In this document: positions 44,946-53,653 of the stretch, in pieces | Numbering within the stretch: the first letter of the stretch is position 1 | Layout of the letters: each line of letters begins with the position of its first letter | Assembly: GCF_000425145.1 (NCBI RefSeq) | Contig: NZ_AULF01000022.1 | Coordinates: 1-64,000 of the forward strand | Length of the DNA: 64,000 nt | Direction: 5' to 3' | Source of the DNA: Pedobacter glucosidilyticus DSM 23534 | Lineage (GTDB): Bacteria > Bacteroidota > Bacteroidia > Sphingobacteriales > Sphingobacteriaceae | Program-made: the position numbers and the translations under genes | The notes under the pieces: generated by a model | What the model was told of the DNA's origin: nothing | Databases searched by the model: none | What the model saw: the letters and a program-made list of their open reading frames with translations, nothing else

Positions 44946-46958
44946 TTAACGATATGAAAAACTCTTAAAAGGTATCGGAGCGTAAGAAAATACTGGATTT
45001 ACTTTTACAACTTTAAACTCTGTTCTTCTATTTAGCTGATGTTGCTCTTCAGAGCATTGAGTACCATCAACACATTTATTTAAAAGTTGGCTTTCGCCAT
45101 AGCCTTTAGAACTTAAACGCTTTATCTCTATACCCTTTGTTTTTAGATATTCTTTTGCTGAAGCTGCTCTTAGTTCTGATAGTTTCTGATTGTAGGCAGC
45201 CTTACCTCTTGCATCAGTATGAGATCTTAACTCGATATTTACATCTGGTGTACTATTTAAAAAAGCAACAACCTTATTTAATTCTGGTTCTGCATCTTTT
45301 CTGACTTGATATTTATCAAAATCATAATAAATATTATTTAGCCTTACCAGATAAGCTTCTTCAACTTTTTCAACCTCAAATTTTACATTGAAAACAATAG
45401 ACTCTGTAGCCCCTTTAGTGGTTATATCTCCCTCTTGTCTAGAAAAGAATTTATCCATATCGCCTCTTACGGTATAATCTGTTTCTTTATCTAAATTAAA
45501 TTTAAAAGATCCATCTTCTGCTGATAAGGTGGATTTCTCCTCGCCAGTATTTTTGTTAATTAAAAATATCTTTAAACCTGCAATTGGGCTACCAGTTCCT
45601 TTCTCAGTTACTTTACCATCAACTGCATAAAATTGTTCTTTGGGCTTTTGATAAAATCTATAAATATCATCTGAGCCTTTACCACCTGGGCGATTAGAAG
45701 ATAAATAGCCGCTTAAATTATCTTGAAAGAAAAATACACCAAAATCATCTCTTGTTGAATTAAATGGAGACTTTAAATTTTCAGGTTCTGTCCAATTATT
45801 TTTAACTCCTGTTGATGAAAAAATATCTAAGCCCCCTATAGTAATGTGCCCTCTTGAGGAAAAATACAGAGTACCATCTTTTCTCACAAACGGAAATACT
45901 TCATCTTCCTCTGAGTTTATAGTATTTCCACAATTTATAGGCTTTGACCATCCATTGCCTGATTTCTCTGAATAATATAAATCCATTCCTCCGTAACCGC
46001 CTGGCATATCAGAAGCAAAATAAAGAATATTACCATCAGGGCTTAAAGCTGGATGTTGTACAGAATATTGATAAACATTATTATAAGGAAATGGTGTTGC
46101 TTCAGACCAAACGCCATTTCTTTTAGAGGAAATATAAATGGTTTTTTTGATCACTACATCCTTTAATTTTTTAAGATCTGTTTCCTCTACAACACCGGCT
46201 CTTGTAAAATATATAATGTTTCCATCAGCACTTATAGTTGCAGGACCGTTATGATATTTATCATTAATTTGCTCTGGCAAAAGAGTTAGTTGCATTACGC
46301 CAGCTGCGGAATCTTTAGCCTGCTCTGCCTGATAAATCTTAAGGAAAGAATTACCTGTCCAACCATAAACTTTAGCATTTTTATCGCTTCCTGGTGATTT
46401 TAGAAACCATCTATCAGATATGATTAAAAATCCATTATCATAAGCTACTGGAGAAAAATCTGCATGCTCCGTATTAAATGAATTTTCATTTTCAATATCT
46501 ACGTTCAAATCTGGATTTTGTAACCATAATCTTGCAGCATCGCAACTATTAGCTAATCTTACAGCGTAATCACTTCTTGCCGGAACACGCTCTGCATACA
46601 TTAAATAATTACGCTTAGCTTGGTCAAATTTACCGTTCTGTTTTAAAATTCCGGCGTAATAAATATAATTGATGGGGTCAAATCCTGGAAAAGTTAAAAC
46701 TGTTGCATAAGCTCTTTCTGCAGCAACAGTATTATTTATAAAGCGATAACAATTGGCTAATTTTTGTGCAACCTCTAGGCTAGGGCTTTTTTCTAAAAGT
46801 TTTTCATAAATCTCGATAGCAAATTTATAGTCATACTTTTCATAATATTTGTTTGCTTTACCTAAATCATCAGATTTTAACATTTTAGGTGCAACCAACA
46901 CACCTAAGGTTATTAAGCAAAAACTTCCGCCAATGAATAACAGATTCTTAAGTTTCAT
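44946..46958 (-). CDS. PorE-like OmpA protein: TPR, PD40 propeller, CRD, OmpA
   Basis: A 670-residue envelope protein with four parts: N-terminal anchor and TPR repeats (1-150), PD40 propeller repeats (about 165-430, e.g. GNILYFASDMPGG), a carboxypeptidase-regulatory-like domain (about 445-530, VTEKGTGSPIAGLKIFLIN) and an OmpA peptidoglycan-binding domain (about 545-655, with IELRSHTDARGKAAYN). This order is that of PorE, a T9SS-associated protein that binds peptidoglycan. It is the last gene of a four-gene operon with a PorP/SprF-like barrel, so it is probably a dedicated paralogue rather than the core T9SS copy. Confidence 0.87.
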   Translation of the reverse strand: MKLKNLLFIGGSFCLITLGVLVAPKMLKSDDLGKANKYYEKYDYKFAIEIYEKLLEKSPSLEVAQKLANCYRFINNTVAAERAYATVLTFPGFDPINYIYYAGILKQNGKFDQAKRNYLMYAERVPARSDYAVRLANSCDAARLWLQNPDLNVDIENENSFNTEHADFSPVAYDNGFLIISDRWFLKSPGSDKNAKVYGWTGNSFLKIYQAEQAKDSAAGVMQLTLLPEQINDKYHNGPATISADGNIIYFTRAGVVEETDLKKLKDVVIKKTIYISSKRNGVWSEATPFPYNNVYQYSVQHPALSPDGNILYFASDMPGGYGGMDLYYSEKSGNGWSKPINCGNTINSEEDEVFPFVRKDGTLYFSSRGHITIGGLDIFSSTGVKNNWTEPENLKSPFNSTRDDFGVFFFQDNLSGYLSSNRPGGKGSDDIYRFYQKPKEQFYAVDGKVTEKGTGSPIAGLKIFLINKNTGEEKSTLSAEDGSFKFNLDKETDYTVRGDMDKFFSRQEGDITTKGATESIVFNVKFEVEKVEEAYLVRLNNIYYDFDKYQVRKDAEPELNKVVAFLNSTPDVNIELRSHTDARGKAAYNQKLSELRAASAKEYLKTKGIEIKRLSSKGYGESQLLNKCVDGTQCSEEQHQLNRRTEFKVVKVNPVFSYAPIPFKSFSYR

Positions 46959-46960
46959 AT

Positions 46961-47935
46961 CTAAAAATATCTAGGTGATAAAATTGTTAAATCTCTTTTC
47001 CCACCATTTATTATCAAACCTAAAGAGATTTCATGTGTACCATTATTATATCCTCTTATATTAGATAAAGAATAATCATACGCATAACCTAGTCTCCAAG
47101 ATTTACCTGCAAAAAACTCTAACAAACCCACAACTGCATTGTTAAAATTAGGTGTACCGATAATAGCAGGCTTATCCCACAGTTTTAAAGAAGTACGATA
47201 AGAGGCTCCCAACCAAATACGCTCTCCTAGTAAAAAAAAATTATTTATATCAAAGTTAGTAGGTCCTTTAGTATCTTCTCTTAACATAATAGAAGGTTTA
47301 AACTTTAAAAAATCAGAAACTTCTACTAAATAACCTGCTGTTAAAAAGTAATTTTGGCTTTGTTTTACTTGCAAGGTTTGAGATGATGTACTAAAATCAA
47401 CAGCTTTCTCCATTAAATTTATAGCTGATAAACCAATGTATAATTTTTCAGTACTGTAATGAATACCAAATCTGATATCTGGTGCTAATCCGGTTGATTT
47501 GCCTGATAAAAATTCAGTATCAGAAATATCATCTATGATAGCTGCGCTACCATTAACTCCTAATTGAGTAAAACCTACCCCTAAACCAAAAGACAATCTC
47601 GACTCTCCGACTAAGGGAATACGATAGGCTATATTAGCAAAAGCAGAAAATTGATCTTGTATTCCTGATTTATCATTTACCACACTAAGGCCTAAACCAA
47701 TTTTATCATCTGCTACAGCAGCATCCAAAACTAAAGATTGTGTTTTAGGAGCCCCTTCTACATCAACCCATTGGTTTCTGTAAAGTAAACTAAGGTTAAC
47801 AGTTTCTTTATACCCAGCATAAGCAGGATTTATAACCAAACTATTAAACATGTACTGACTGTATTGTGCATCTTGTTGAGCCCAAACATTTAAACTAGCT
47901 ACTAGCAAAATGAAGTTTAAAAAGATTTTTCTCAT
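46961..47935 (-). CDS. PorP/SprF-family T9SS membrane protein
   Basis: A 324-residue outer-membrane barrel: signal peptide (1-20, ending VWAQ), then the PorP/SprF start QDAQYSQYMFNSLVINPAYA and NLSLLYRNQWVDVEGAP. Members of this family work with particular T9SS cargo; SprF is needed for export of the SprB adhesin. The gene is two bases upstream of the OmpA gene and three bases downstream of a type B cargo gene, strongly suggesting partnership. Function in this pairing is inferred. Confidence 0.92.
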   Translation of the reverse strand: MRKIFLNFILLVASLNVWAQQDAQYSQYMFNSLVINPAYAGYKETVNLSLLYRNQWVDVEGAPKTQSLVLDAAVADDKIGLGLSVVNDKSGIQDQFSAFANIAYRIPLVGESRLSFGLGVGFTQLGVNGSAAIIDDISDTEFLSGKSTGLAPDIRFGIHYSTEKLYIGLSAINLMEKAVDFSTSSQTLQVKQSQNYFLTAGYLVEVSDFLKFKPSIMLREDTKGPTNFDINNFFLLGERIWLGASYRTSLKLWDKPAIIGTPNFNNAVVGLLEFFAGKSWRLGYAYDYSLSNIRGYNNGTHEISLGLIINGGKRDLTILSPRYF

Positions 47936-47938
47936 TTC

Positions 47939-49147
47939 TTATTCATTTTTAAGTAAAGCAATAAATCCTTTATAAACTTTTGGCTCGCCGTTTACATTTA
48001 CCTTTAATAGGTAATAATACGTTCCAGAACTTAAGCCAGAACCATCCCAAGCTTTGCTGTTGTTATAATTCTTGATGTTAAATACTTCTGCTCCCCACCT
48101 ATTCAAAATAATCAATTCGTTATCAGGAAATAAATCAATGTTTTTAATCTCCCACCTATCATTTTTTCCATCTCCGTTAGGTGTAAACGTATTGAAGAAA
48201 GTAAAAGGATCATTATTGGTTAAGGTACCTGCAAAAGTTACTGGTATATTTGTAAAAGACTTTAAGGAAGAAAAAGTTAAAGAAGCATCAAAACCATTGT
48301 TACCCGGTATAGTTTGTGAATTTGATATACCTGCCTTTTCCCACCCTATCAATGGTTTAAGCCAACTTACAATTTGATTAAAACTACCATCGTTAACGGC
48401 ATTATAGAATAATGTAAAATCGGCAGGTGTATTGCCAGATACATGGTCTAAAACATAGTAATATTTATCATTAACCGTATTTACATCAAATCTTTTTTGT
48501 GTAGTTGCGTAACCATCATTAGAAGGATTTCTGTTGATAAAAGTAACACCATAAATATTGTCTGTATTATCTTTTGGACTTACTATCAGATTACTAAGTC
48601 TTAAAGTTCCTCCTTCATTAGAACCTAAAGGAAATAAATAATTATCAGTAAGATTGGTTAATCTTTGAAATTTCCCTCCTATATTAGTACTCACAAAACC
48701 CGTAGTTGTTTTTACCGCATCTGCCCTTCCTGTTAAAATGGTAAGAGTTTTATCCTCTAGTTTAAGCTCTCTATCTGTTAAGTCTAATCCAACGTTTACA
48801 TCAGTATTGATAGCAAGAGTTTTAACTCCAGTGCCAGTAAGAGTTAAGCCAGGAAAACGAGTTACAGATAATCCACTTACAACCTGATTATTACCAGAAA
48901 GCACTACACTTCCAGCAGAAACCACATTAAAAGCTGCTCCAGATGAATTATTTATCCAGTTACCCGTAATATTTATCAATCCATCATTTAATATAACACC
49001 ATTACCTGCTTTTATAAAATCATTCTTTACAGATAATAAACCGGTACTCCTGACAGACATTATGCCATTACTTACGAATTGAGCTTGAGCCTCAAGAAAA
49101 GTGGTTCCAATAAAAATGAAAGAAAAAAGTATTAATCTTTTTTTCAT
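47939..49147 (-). CDS. T9SS type B cargo protein (gliding-motility C-terminal domain)
   Basis: A 402-residue secreted protein: signal peptide (1-22, ending AQAQ) and a repetitive, beta-rich middle (residues 40-300) with repeated NGLI/N-rich segments typical of surface adhesins. A type B C-terminal domain follows (from about residue 320): FFNTFTPNGDGKNDRWEI, LIILNRWGAEVF, WDGSGLSSGTYYYLL, YKGFIALLK. Type B sorting domains (gliding-motility-associated) act with PorP/SprF-like partners, as encoded next door. The molecule is small for an adhesin. Confidence 0.9.
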   Translation of the reverse strand: MKKRLILFSFIFIGTTFLEAQAQFVSNGIMSVRSTGLLSVKNDFIKAGNGVILNDGLINITGNWINNSSGAAFNVVSAGSVVLSGNNQVVSGLSVTRFPGLTLTGTGVKTLAINTDVNVGLDLTDRELKLEDKTLTILTGRADAVKTTTGFVSTNIGGKFQRLTNLTDNYLFPLGSNEGGTLRLSNLIVSPKDNTDNIYGVTFINRNPSNDGYATTQKRFDVNTVNDKYYYVLDHVSGNTPADFTLFYNAVNDGSFNQIVSWLKPLIGWEKAGISNSQTIPGNNGFDASLTFSSLKSFTNIPVTFAGTLTNNDPFTFFNTFTPNGDGKNDRWEIKNIDLFPDNELIILNRWGAEVFNIKNYNNSKAWDGSGLSSGTYYYLLKVNVNGEPKVYKGFIALLKNE

Positions 49148-49148
49148 C

Positions 49149-49937
49149 TCAATTTGTTACAACAATGGATAAATTAGCAGGCAATGGAATTGCAGCACCA
49201 GAAACATTAATAAATTTTATTTCAACAGTATCAACAGCTGAAACTCTAGCATAAGCTATTAGTAAACCATCTAGAAGCTCTACATCTGGTGAAACAGAAA
49301 CAGCACCACCAGGTAAGGCACCTACTACTGTATAAGTTTGCTTTAAAGAAGAATTAGCAGAAACAGAGCCCGCAATAATCGCTTGAGTAGCCTTTATTCC
49401 TTTTAAATTAACATGGATATTAGCCGTACCAACCCTAAGCGGAGACCAGCTACTACCTTGTTTAACATAAACAAAACCAGTAAAACCGTCTAAATATAAA
49501 TCACCGCTATTACCTAAAGAACTTAAATTAGGTGCTAGCCCTCCAGGCGGAATACTAGCCCCTACAAACCATTGTGTACCATTTAAAGGTGTTGAGGTTA
49601 CCCCTACATCATTCCATTGTGCACCGTTCCAATAATTAAATCTTGAGGTACTAACGTTATAAATCATCATACCATTGGCTGCTGTTGGGTTTGTTCCGAA
49701 GCTTGTTTGCAAAGTATTTCTTTGAGCCGTAGTTAAACGTGGTATTAATAAACCTTTAGTTGTAGAAGATATATCCAAAGCCGCACTCTGATAAGGTGTG
49801 TTAGTGCCAATACCAACGTCACCAACAGCTTGCGCTTGTACAGTATTTAAACTCAGCAACAAATATTGACACACTAAATAGCATGTAAAAACTGGTAAGC
49901 GAAAAGAGCACATAAAAGCAGGTAGGAATTTATTCAT
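49149..49937 (-). CDS. Secreted protein with phage-tail-like modules
   Basis: A 262-residue protein with an N-terminal signal-like region (hydrophobic to about residue 37) followed by VGDVGIGTNTPYQSAALDIS and KGLLIPRLTTAQRNTL, a motif found in many Bacteroidota surface proteins and phage tail-fibre heads. The C-terminal 85 residues (IAGSVSANSSLKQTYTVVGA, AYARVSAVDTVEIKFINVSG) resemble a beta-sandwich seen at the ends of phage tail proteins. There is no T9SS sorting domain, so it must leave by another route or bind the neighbouring cargo. It is the first gene of the four-gene operon. Confidence 0.7.
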   Translation of the reverse strand: MNKFLPAFMCSFRLPVFTCYLVCQYLLLSLNTVQAQAVGDVGIGTNTPYQSAALDISSTTKGLLIPRLTTAQRNTLQTSFGTNPTAANGMMIYNVSTSRFNYWNGAQWNDVGVTSTPLNGTQWFVGASIPPGGLAPNLSSLGNSGDLYLDGFTGFVYVKQGSSWSPLRVGTANIHVNLKGIKATQAIIAGSVSANSSLKQTYTVVGALPGGAVSVSPDVELLDGLLIAYARVSAVDTVEIKFINVSGAAIPLPANLSIVVTN

Positions 49938-50143
49938 ATAGGTTATTAAGTTATCAACATAAAGTTATAAACATTTTTATCAATAAAAAATCTTTATTAT
50001 AATTATTCTAACAAAGATTCCTTTAATTTTAACCAAATCAACAATAAAGTTTTCAACATCAAAATGTTAATTTCTTAACAATTCTAATCTATTCAATTTC
50101 ATCAAAATGTTTACTTTAGTGTAATTATTACAACAACCAAGAA

Positions 50144-50989
50144 ATGACTACAGAAATTAGCGACTTAGAAAAAATGGCTTCTCAAGTGAGAAGAGATATT
50201 ATCAAGATGGTTTATGAATGCCAATCAGGGCATCCGGGAGGCTCATTAGGATGTGCAGATTACCTTGTTGCACTATACTTTAGAGTAATGAAACATAACC
50301 CAGAGTTTAATATGGATGGCACCGGAGAAGATTTATTCTTCTTATCAAACGGTCATATTTCTCCGGTTTTTTATAGTGTTTTAGCTAGAGCAGGTTATTT
50401 TGATATTGCTGAGCTCAAAACCTTTAGAAAATTAAACTCAAGACTTCAAGGCCATCCAACTACTCACGAGCATTTACCAGGAATAAGAATTGCTTCAGGT
50501 TCTCTAGGTCAAGGCATGTCTGTTGCTATTGGTGCTGCTTTAACCAAGAAAATCAATAAAGATAGTGGTATTGTATTCTCTTTACACGGAGACGGAGAAC
50601 TACAAGAAGGCCAAAACTGGGAAGCTGCCATGTTTGCCCCTTTTAATAAAGTAGACAACTTAATTTGTACTGTAGACGTAAATGGCCAACAAATAGACGG
50701 ACCAACATCTAAAGTACTAGATTTAATGAATCTAGAAGCTAAATTCTTGGCTTTTGGTTGGGATGTGATGCACACAGATGGCAACAACATGAAAGAACTA
50801 GTAGCTACCTTAGAAGAAGCTAAATCAAAAACAGGAAATGGTAAACCTATCATGATTTTGATGAAAACAGAGATGGGCAAAGGTGTTGATTTTATGGAAG
50901 GTTCTCATAAATGGCATGGTATTGCACCAAATGCAGAACAACTTGCCGAAGCATTTACTCAACTAGAAGAAACATTTGGCGATTTCTAA
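50144..50989 (+). CDS. Transketolase, N-terminal subunit
   Basis: A 281-residue protein with the TPP-binding half of transketolase: GHPGGSLGCADYLVALYF, and GDGELQEGQNWEAAMFAPF with the Mg/TPP GDGx motif. It transfers two-carbon units in the pentose-phosphate pathway, together with the C-terminal subunit encoded 29 bases downstream. The split form is a known variant of the family. The 206-base upstream region is divergent with the secreted-protein gene. Confidence 0.94.
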   Translation: MTTEISDLEKMASQVRRDIIKMVYECQSGHPGGSLGCADYLVALYFRVMKHNPEFNMDGTGEDLFFLSNGHISPVFYSVLARAGYFDIAELKTFRKLNSRLQGHPTTHEHLPGIRIASGSLGQGMSVAIGAALTKKINKDSGIVFSLHGDGELQEGQNWEAAMFAPFNKVDNLICTVDVNGQQIDGPTSKVLDLMNLEAKFLAFGWDVMHTDGNNMKELVATLEEAKSKTGNGKPIMILMKTEMGKGVDFMEGSHKWHGIAPNAEQLAEAFTQLEETFGDF

Positions 50990-51018
50990 TCTTTCATCAC
51001 CTTTAACCAAAAATTATA

Positions 51019-51972
51019 ATGAAAAAATATACTTATACTGAAAAAAAAGATACTCGCTCTGGCTTTGGCGCCGGATTATTAGAAGCTGGTAGAAAAAACG
51101 AAAATATTGTTGCGCTTTGTGCTGATTTAATTGGTTCATTAAAAATGGGAGATTTCCAAAAAGAATTCCCTGATAGATTTGTACAAGTTGGTATTGCAGA
51201 AGCTAACATGATTGGTATTGCTGCAGGTATGACTATAGGTGGCAAAATTCCTTTTACCGGAACGTTTGCTAACTTTTCTACAGGAAGAGTTTACGACCAG
51301 ATTAGACAATCTGTAGCTTATTCAGATAAAAATGTAAAAATTTGTGCTTCTCATGCCGGTTTAACTTTAGGAGAAGACGGTGCTACACACCAAATTCTTG
51401 AGGATATTGGTATGATGAAAATGTTACCAGGAATGACAGTTATCAATCCTTGTGACTATAACCAAACAAAAGCCGCTACTTTAGCTATAGCAGAACACGA
51501 AGGTCCTGTTTATTTACGTTTTGGTCGTCCTGTAATTCCTGTATTTACCCCTGCCGACCAAAAGTTTGAAATTGGTAAAGCTTGGATAGTTAATGAAGGT
51601 ACTGATGTAACCATTATTGCAACAGGCCATTTAGTATGGGAAGCTATTTTAGCTGGCGAGAAATTGGCTGAAGAAGGTATTAATGCTGAAATCATCAATA
51701 TACACACTATTAAACCGCTAGATGAAGAGGCTATTTTAAATTCAGTTAAAAAAACAGGCTGTATTGTAACTTGTGAAGAACATAACAGATACGGTGGTTT
51801 AGGAGAAAGTGTAGCACAACTTTTAGCAACACAACTACCAACGCCTCAAGAATTTGTTGCGGTTAATGATACTTTCGGCGAAAGCGGAACACCAGCAGAC
51901 TTAATGAAAAAATACGGATTAGATAGCACTAACATTATTGAAGCTGCTAAGAAAGTAATGAAGAGAAAATAA
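51019..51972 (+). CDS. Transketolase, C-terminal subunit
   Basis: A 317-residue protein with the pyrimidine-binding and C-terminal domains of transketolase: MIGIAAGMTIGGKIPFTGTFANF, SHAGLTLGEDGATHQ, and IINIHTIKPLDEEAI. It pairs with the N-terminal subunit to make the active TPP enzyme. Gene order and spacing indicate a two-gene operon, closed by a terminator. Confidence 0.94.
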   Translation: MKKYTYTEKKDTRSGFGAGLLEAGRKNENIVALCADLIGSLKMGDFQKEFPDRFVQVGIAEANMIGIAAGMTIGGKIPFTGTFANFSTGRVYDQIRQSVAYSDKNVKICASHAGLTLGEDGATHQILEDIGMMKMLPGMTVINPCDYNQTKAATLAIAEHEGPVYLRFGRPVIPVFTPADQKFEIGKAWIVNEGTDVTIIATGHLVWEAILAGEKLAEEGINAEIINIHTIKPLDEEAILNSVKKTGCIVTCEEHNRYGGLGESVAQLLATQLPTPQEFVAVNDTFGESGTPADLMKKYGLDSTNIIEAAKKVMKRK

Positions 51973-51991
51973 TCTTCAAAACATATTATTT

Positions 51992-52020
51992 AAAAGCCGA
52001 AGTTATGCTTCGGCTTTTTA
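51992..52020 (+). terminator. Terminator of the transketolase operon
   Basis: AAAAGCCGAAG (51992-52002) and CTTCGGCTTTT (52008-52018) form an 11-bp stem around TTATG, followed by TATATTTG. The T-tract bleeds into the next gene's -7 element. Confidence 0.85.
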
Positions 52021-52026
52021 TATTTG
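52019..52026 (+). promoter_or_regulatory. -7 element (TATATTTG) for the ECF sigma gene
   Basis: A perfect TAnnTTTG overlapping the end of the previous terminator; the ATG of the sigma gene follows seven bases later. No -33 is seen. If used, the mRNA is essentially leaderless. Confidence 0.4.
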
Positions 52027-52033
52027 GGTAAAG

Positions 52034-52582
52034 ATGCAAATAGAGGATTCAGAAATATTAGAAAAGTTTAATAATCCGCAAACTCAAGAATTGGGTTTTA
52101 AACTGCTATTGAATAAGTACCAACAAAAAATCTATTGGCATATACGTAGAATTGTTATCGAACACGAGGATGCAGATGATGTTGTACAAGACGTGTTTAT
52201 TAAAGTATGGAAAAATTTAGCTGCTTTTCGCCAAGATTCTCAACTCTATACATGGCTTTACAGAATTGCTACTAATGAAAGTATCACATTTTTAAACAAA
52301 AAGAAAACCAAATTCAACTCATCTTTTGAAGAACTATCAGAGAAATTAAGCGAAAGTTTAAACGATGATAATTACTTTACCGGAGATCAAATACAAAAAA
52401 AACTACAAAAAGCATTGTTAAAACTTCCAGAAAAACAAAGATTAGTTTTTAATATGAAGTATTATGATGATTTAAAATTTCAAGAAATATCAGACATTTT
52501 GGGGACTAGCGTAGGTGCTTTAAAGGCTTCTTATCACCTTGCTGTTAAAAAGATAGAACAATTTTTATTAGCATCAGATTAA
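52034..52582 (+). CDS. ECF-family RNA polymerase sigma factor
   Basis: A 182-residue group 4 sigma factor: region 2 (DADDVVQDVFIKVWKNL and FRQDSQLYTWLYRIATN) and region 4 (LPEKQRLVFNMKYYDDLKFQEISDILG) are intact, with no other domain. It is followed 31 bases later by a membrane protein that looks like its anti-sigma factor and a small exported protein, a typical envelope-stress triplet. Its own regulon is not predictable. Confidence 0.93.
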   Translation: MQIEDSEILEKFNNPQTQELGFKLLLNKYQQKIYWHIRRIVIEHEDADDVVQDVFIKVWKNLAAFRQDSQLYTWLYRIATNESITFLNKKKTKFNSSFEELSEKLSESLNDDNYFTGDQIQKKLQKALLKLPEKQRLVFNMKYYDDLKFQEISDILGTSVGALKASYHLAVKKIEQFLLASD

Positions 52583-52613
52583 ACCTTCGTTAAAAAAAAC
52601 AATCATTAAGAGT

Positions 52614-53186
52614 ATGGACAGAGAGGAAAATAAGGAAAGAGAAATAGATAGCACCTTTTTGAATGATGATTTAAAAAGAAACCCTTTTACCGTAGATAAA
52701 AATTATTTTAACCAACTACAAGAAGGTATTCTTGCCCAAATAAAACTATCAGCTATAAATAAAGCCGATTTTAGTATACCTGAAACTTACCAAGAGAATC
52801 TTACACAAAAATTGTTAAGTGAAGTTAAATTAGCAGGCCTAAAACAAGAAAGTTCTGACTTATTTAAAGTTCCTACGCATTACTTTGAAGTACTTGAAGA
52901 GCAAATCATATCTAGATCAGTAGATAAAAAAACCAAAATATTTAAATTAAATATCATTAAATATGCTTCTGCTGCGGTAGTTTTGCTAGCTATAAGTTTT
53001 GGTATTTATTTAAATTATCCAGACAATCAAACCGTAGATCATCAATTATCTACCATTCCTGACGAGGAGATTATTAATTATTTAAAATTCCATTCTGATG
53101 CTAATGATGTAAACTTAATGATAGAAAATTTAGATGATGTTGCTACCTTTGAAAGCGATTTATATCAGGATATAAATCAGGAATAA
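52614..53186 (+). CDS. Putative anti-sigma factor (single-pass membrane protein)
   Basis: A 190-residue protein with an N-terminal cytosolic part of about 120 residues, one membrane helix near 120-140 (YASAAVVLLAISFGIYLNY) and a short, acidic periplasmic tail. No zinc-binding motif of the common anti-sigma domain is seen, so the family is not assigned. Position between an ECF sigma gene and a Spy-like gene, with short gaps of 31 and 14 bases, is the main argument. Confidence in a sigma-binding role is moderate. Confidence 0.6.
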   Translation: MDREENKEREIDSTFLNDDLKRNPFTVDKNYFNQLQEGILAQIKLSAINKADFSIPETYQENLTQKLLSEVKLAGLKQESSDLFKVPTHYFEVLEEQIISRSVDKKTKIFKLNIIKYASAAVVLLAISFGIYLNYPDNQTVDHQLSTIPDEEIINYLKFHSDANDVNLMIENLDDVATFESDLYQDINQE

Positions 53187-53200
53187 GTAATTAACAAAAC

Positions 53201-53614
53201 ATGAAAAAGCTTTTATATATCATCTTTATTTTACTTTTTGTAGTTTCTGTTAATGCTATTCAGGCACAAACTCCACAAAAAAAAGGAGAAAGAATTGAAG
53301 CTCTAAAAATTGAATTTGTTTTAAAAAAGCTAGAACTTAATGATGAAGACTCTAAAAGTTTTGCTTTTATGTATAAGTCTTATTTACAAGAGGTTAACCT
53401 TCTTCTTCGCCAGAAAAGAGAGGCTAGAGAAATCAATAAAAATAATCCTCAAAAACTTGTTGATGATGATTTTTATTATGATGAAAAAATGTTTCAGCTA
53501 AAAAAGCAATACAGAAAAAGATTTCAACAAGTTTTATCTCCAGAACAAATTAAAACGCTTTACATTGCAGAAAGAGAGTTTAGAGAAGAACTCATTAAAC
53601 ATTTGAAAAAGTAA
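53201..53614 (+). CDS. Small exported helical protein (Spy/CpxP-like)
   Basis: A 137-residue protein: signal peptide (1-22, ending IQAQ) and an all-helical body rich in Lys, Arg and Glu (LRQKREAREINKNN and LKKQYRKRFQQVLSPEQIKTLY). The LSPEQ-type loop near residue 114 and the repeated amphipathic helices resemble Spy/CpxP or ZraP-type periplasmic sensors and chaperones. With the sigma and anti-sigma genes, this suggests sensing of envelope damage or metals. Family membership is by pattern only. Confidence 0.55.
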   Translation: MKKLLYIIFILLFVVSVNAIQAQTPQKKGERIEALKIEFVLKKLELNDEDSKSFAFMYKSYLQEVNLLLRQKREAREINKNNPQKLVDDDFYYDEKMFQLKKQYRKRFQQVLSPEQIKTLYIAEREFREELIKHLKK

Positions 53615-53642
53615 ATAGCTTTATGCTGCTTAATAATATGTT

Positions 53643-53650
53643 TATATTTG
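53643..53650 (+). promoter_or_regulatory. -7 element (TATATTTG) before the aminotransferase
   Basis: A perfect TAnnTTTG ends three bases before the ATG at 53654. That spacing is too tight for a normal leader, so it may be a chance match or give a transcript starting inside the gene. Confidence 0.3.
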
Positions 53651-53653
53651 AAC

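Noticed and set aside
50509-50880. Antisense gene opposite transketolase
   Set aside because: Codon shadow of the coding strand; no recognisable domain.
50144-51972. Frameshifted transketolase
   Set aside because: Two intact frames with a 29-base gap and proper starts; the split enzyme is a known normal form.
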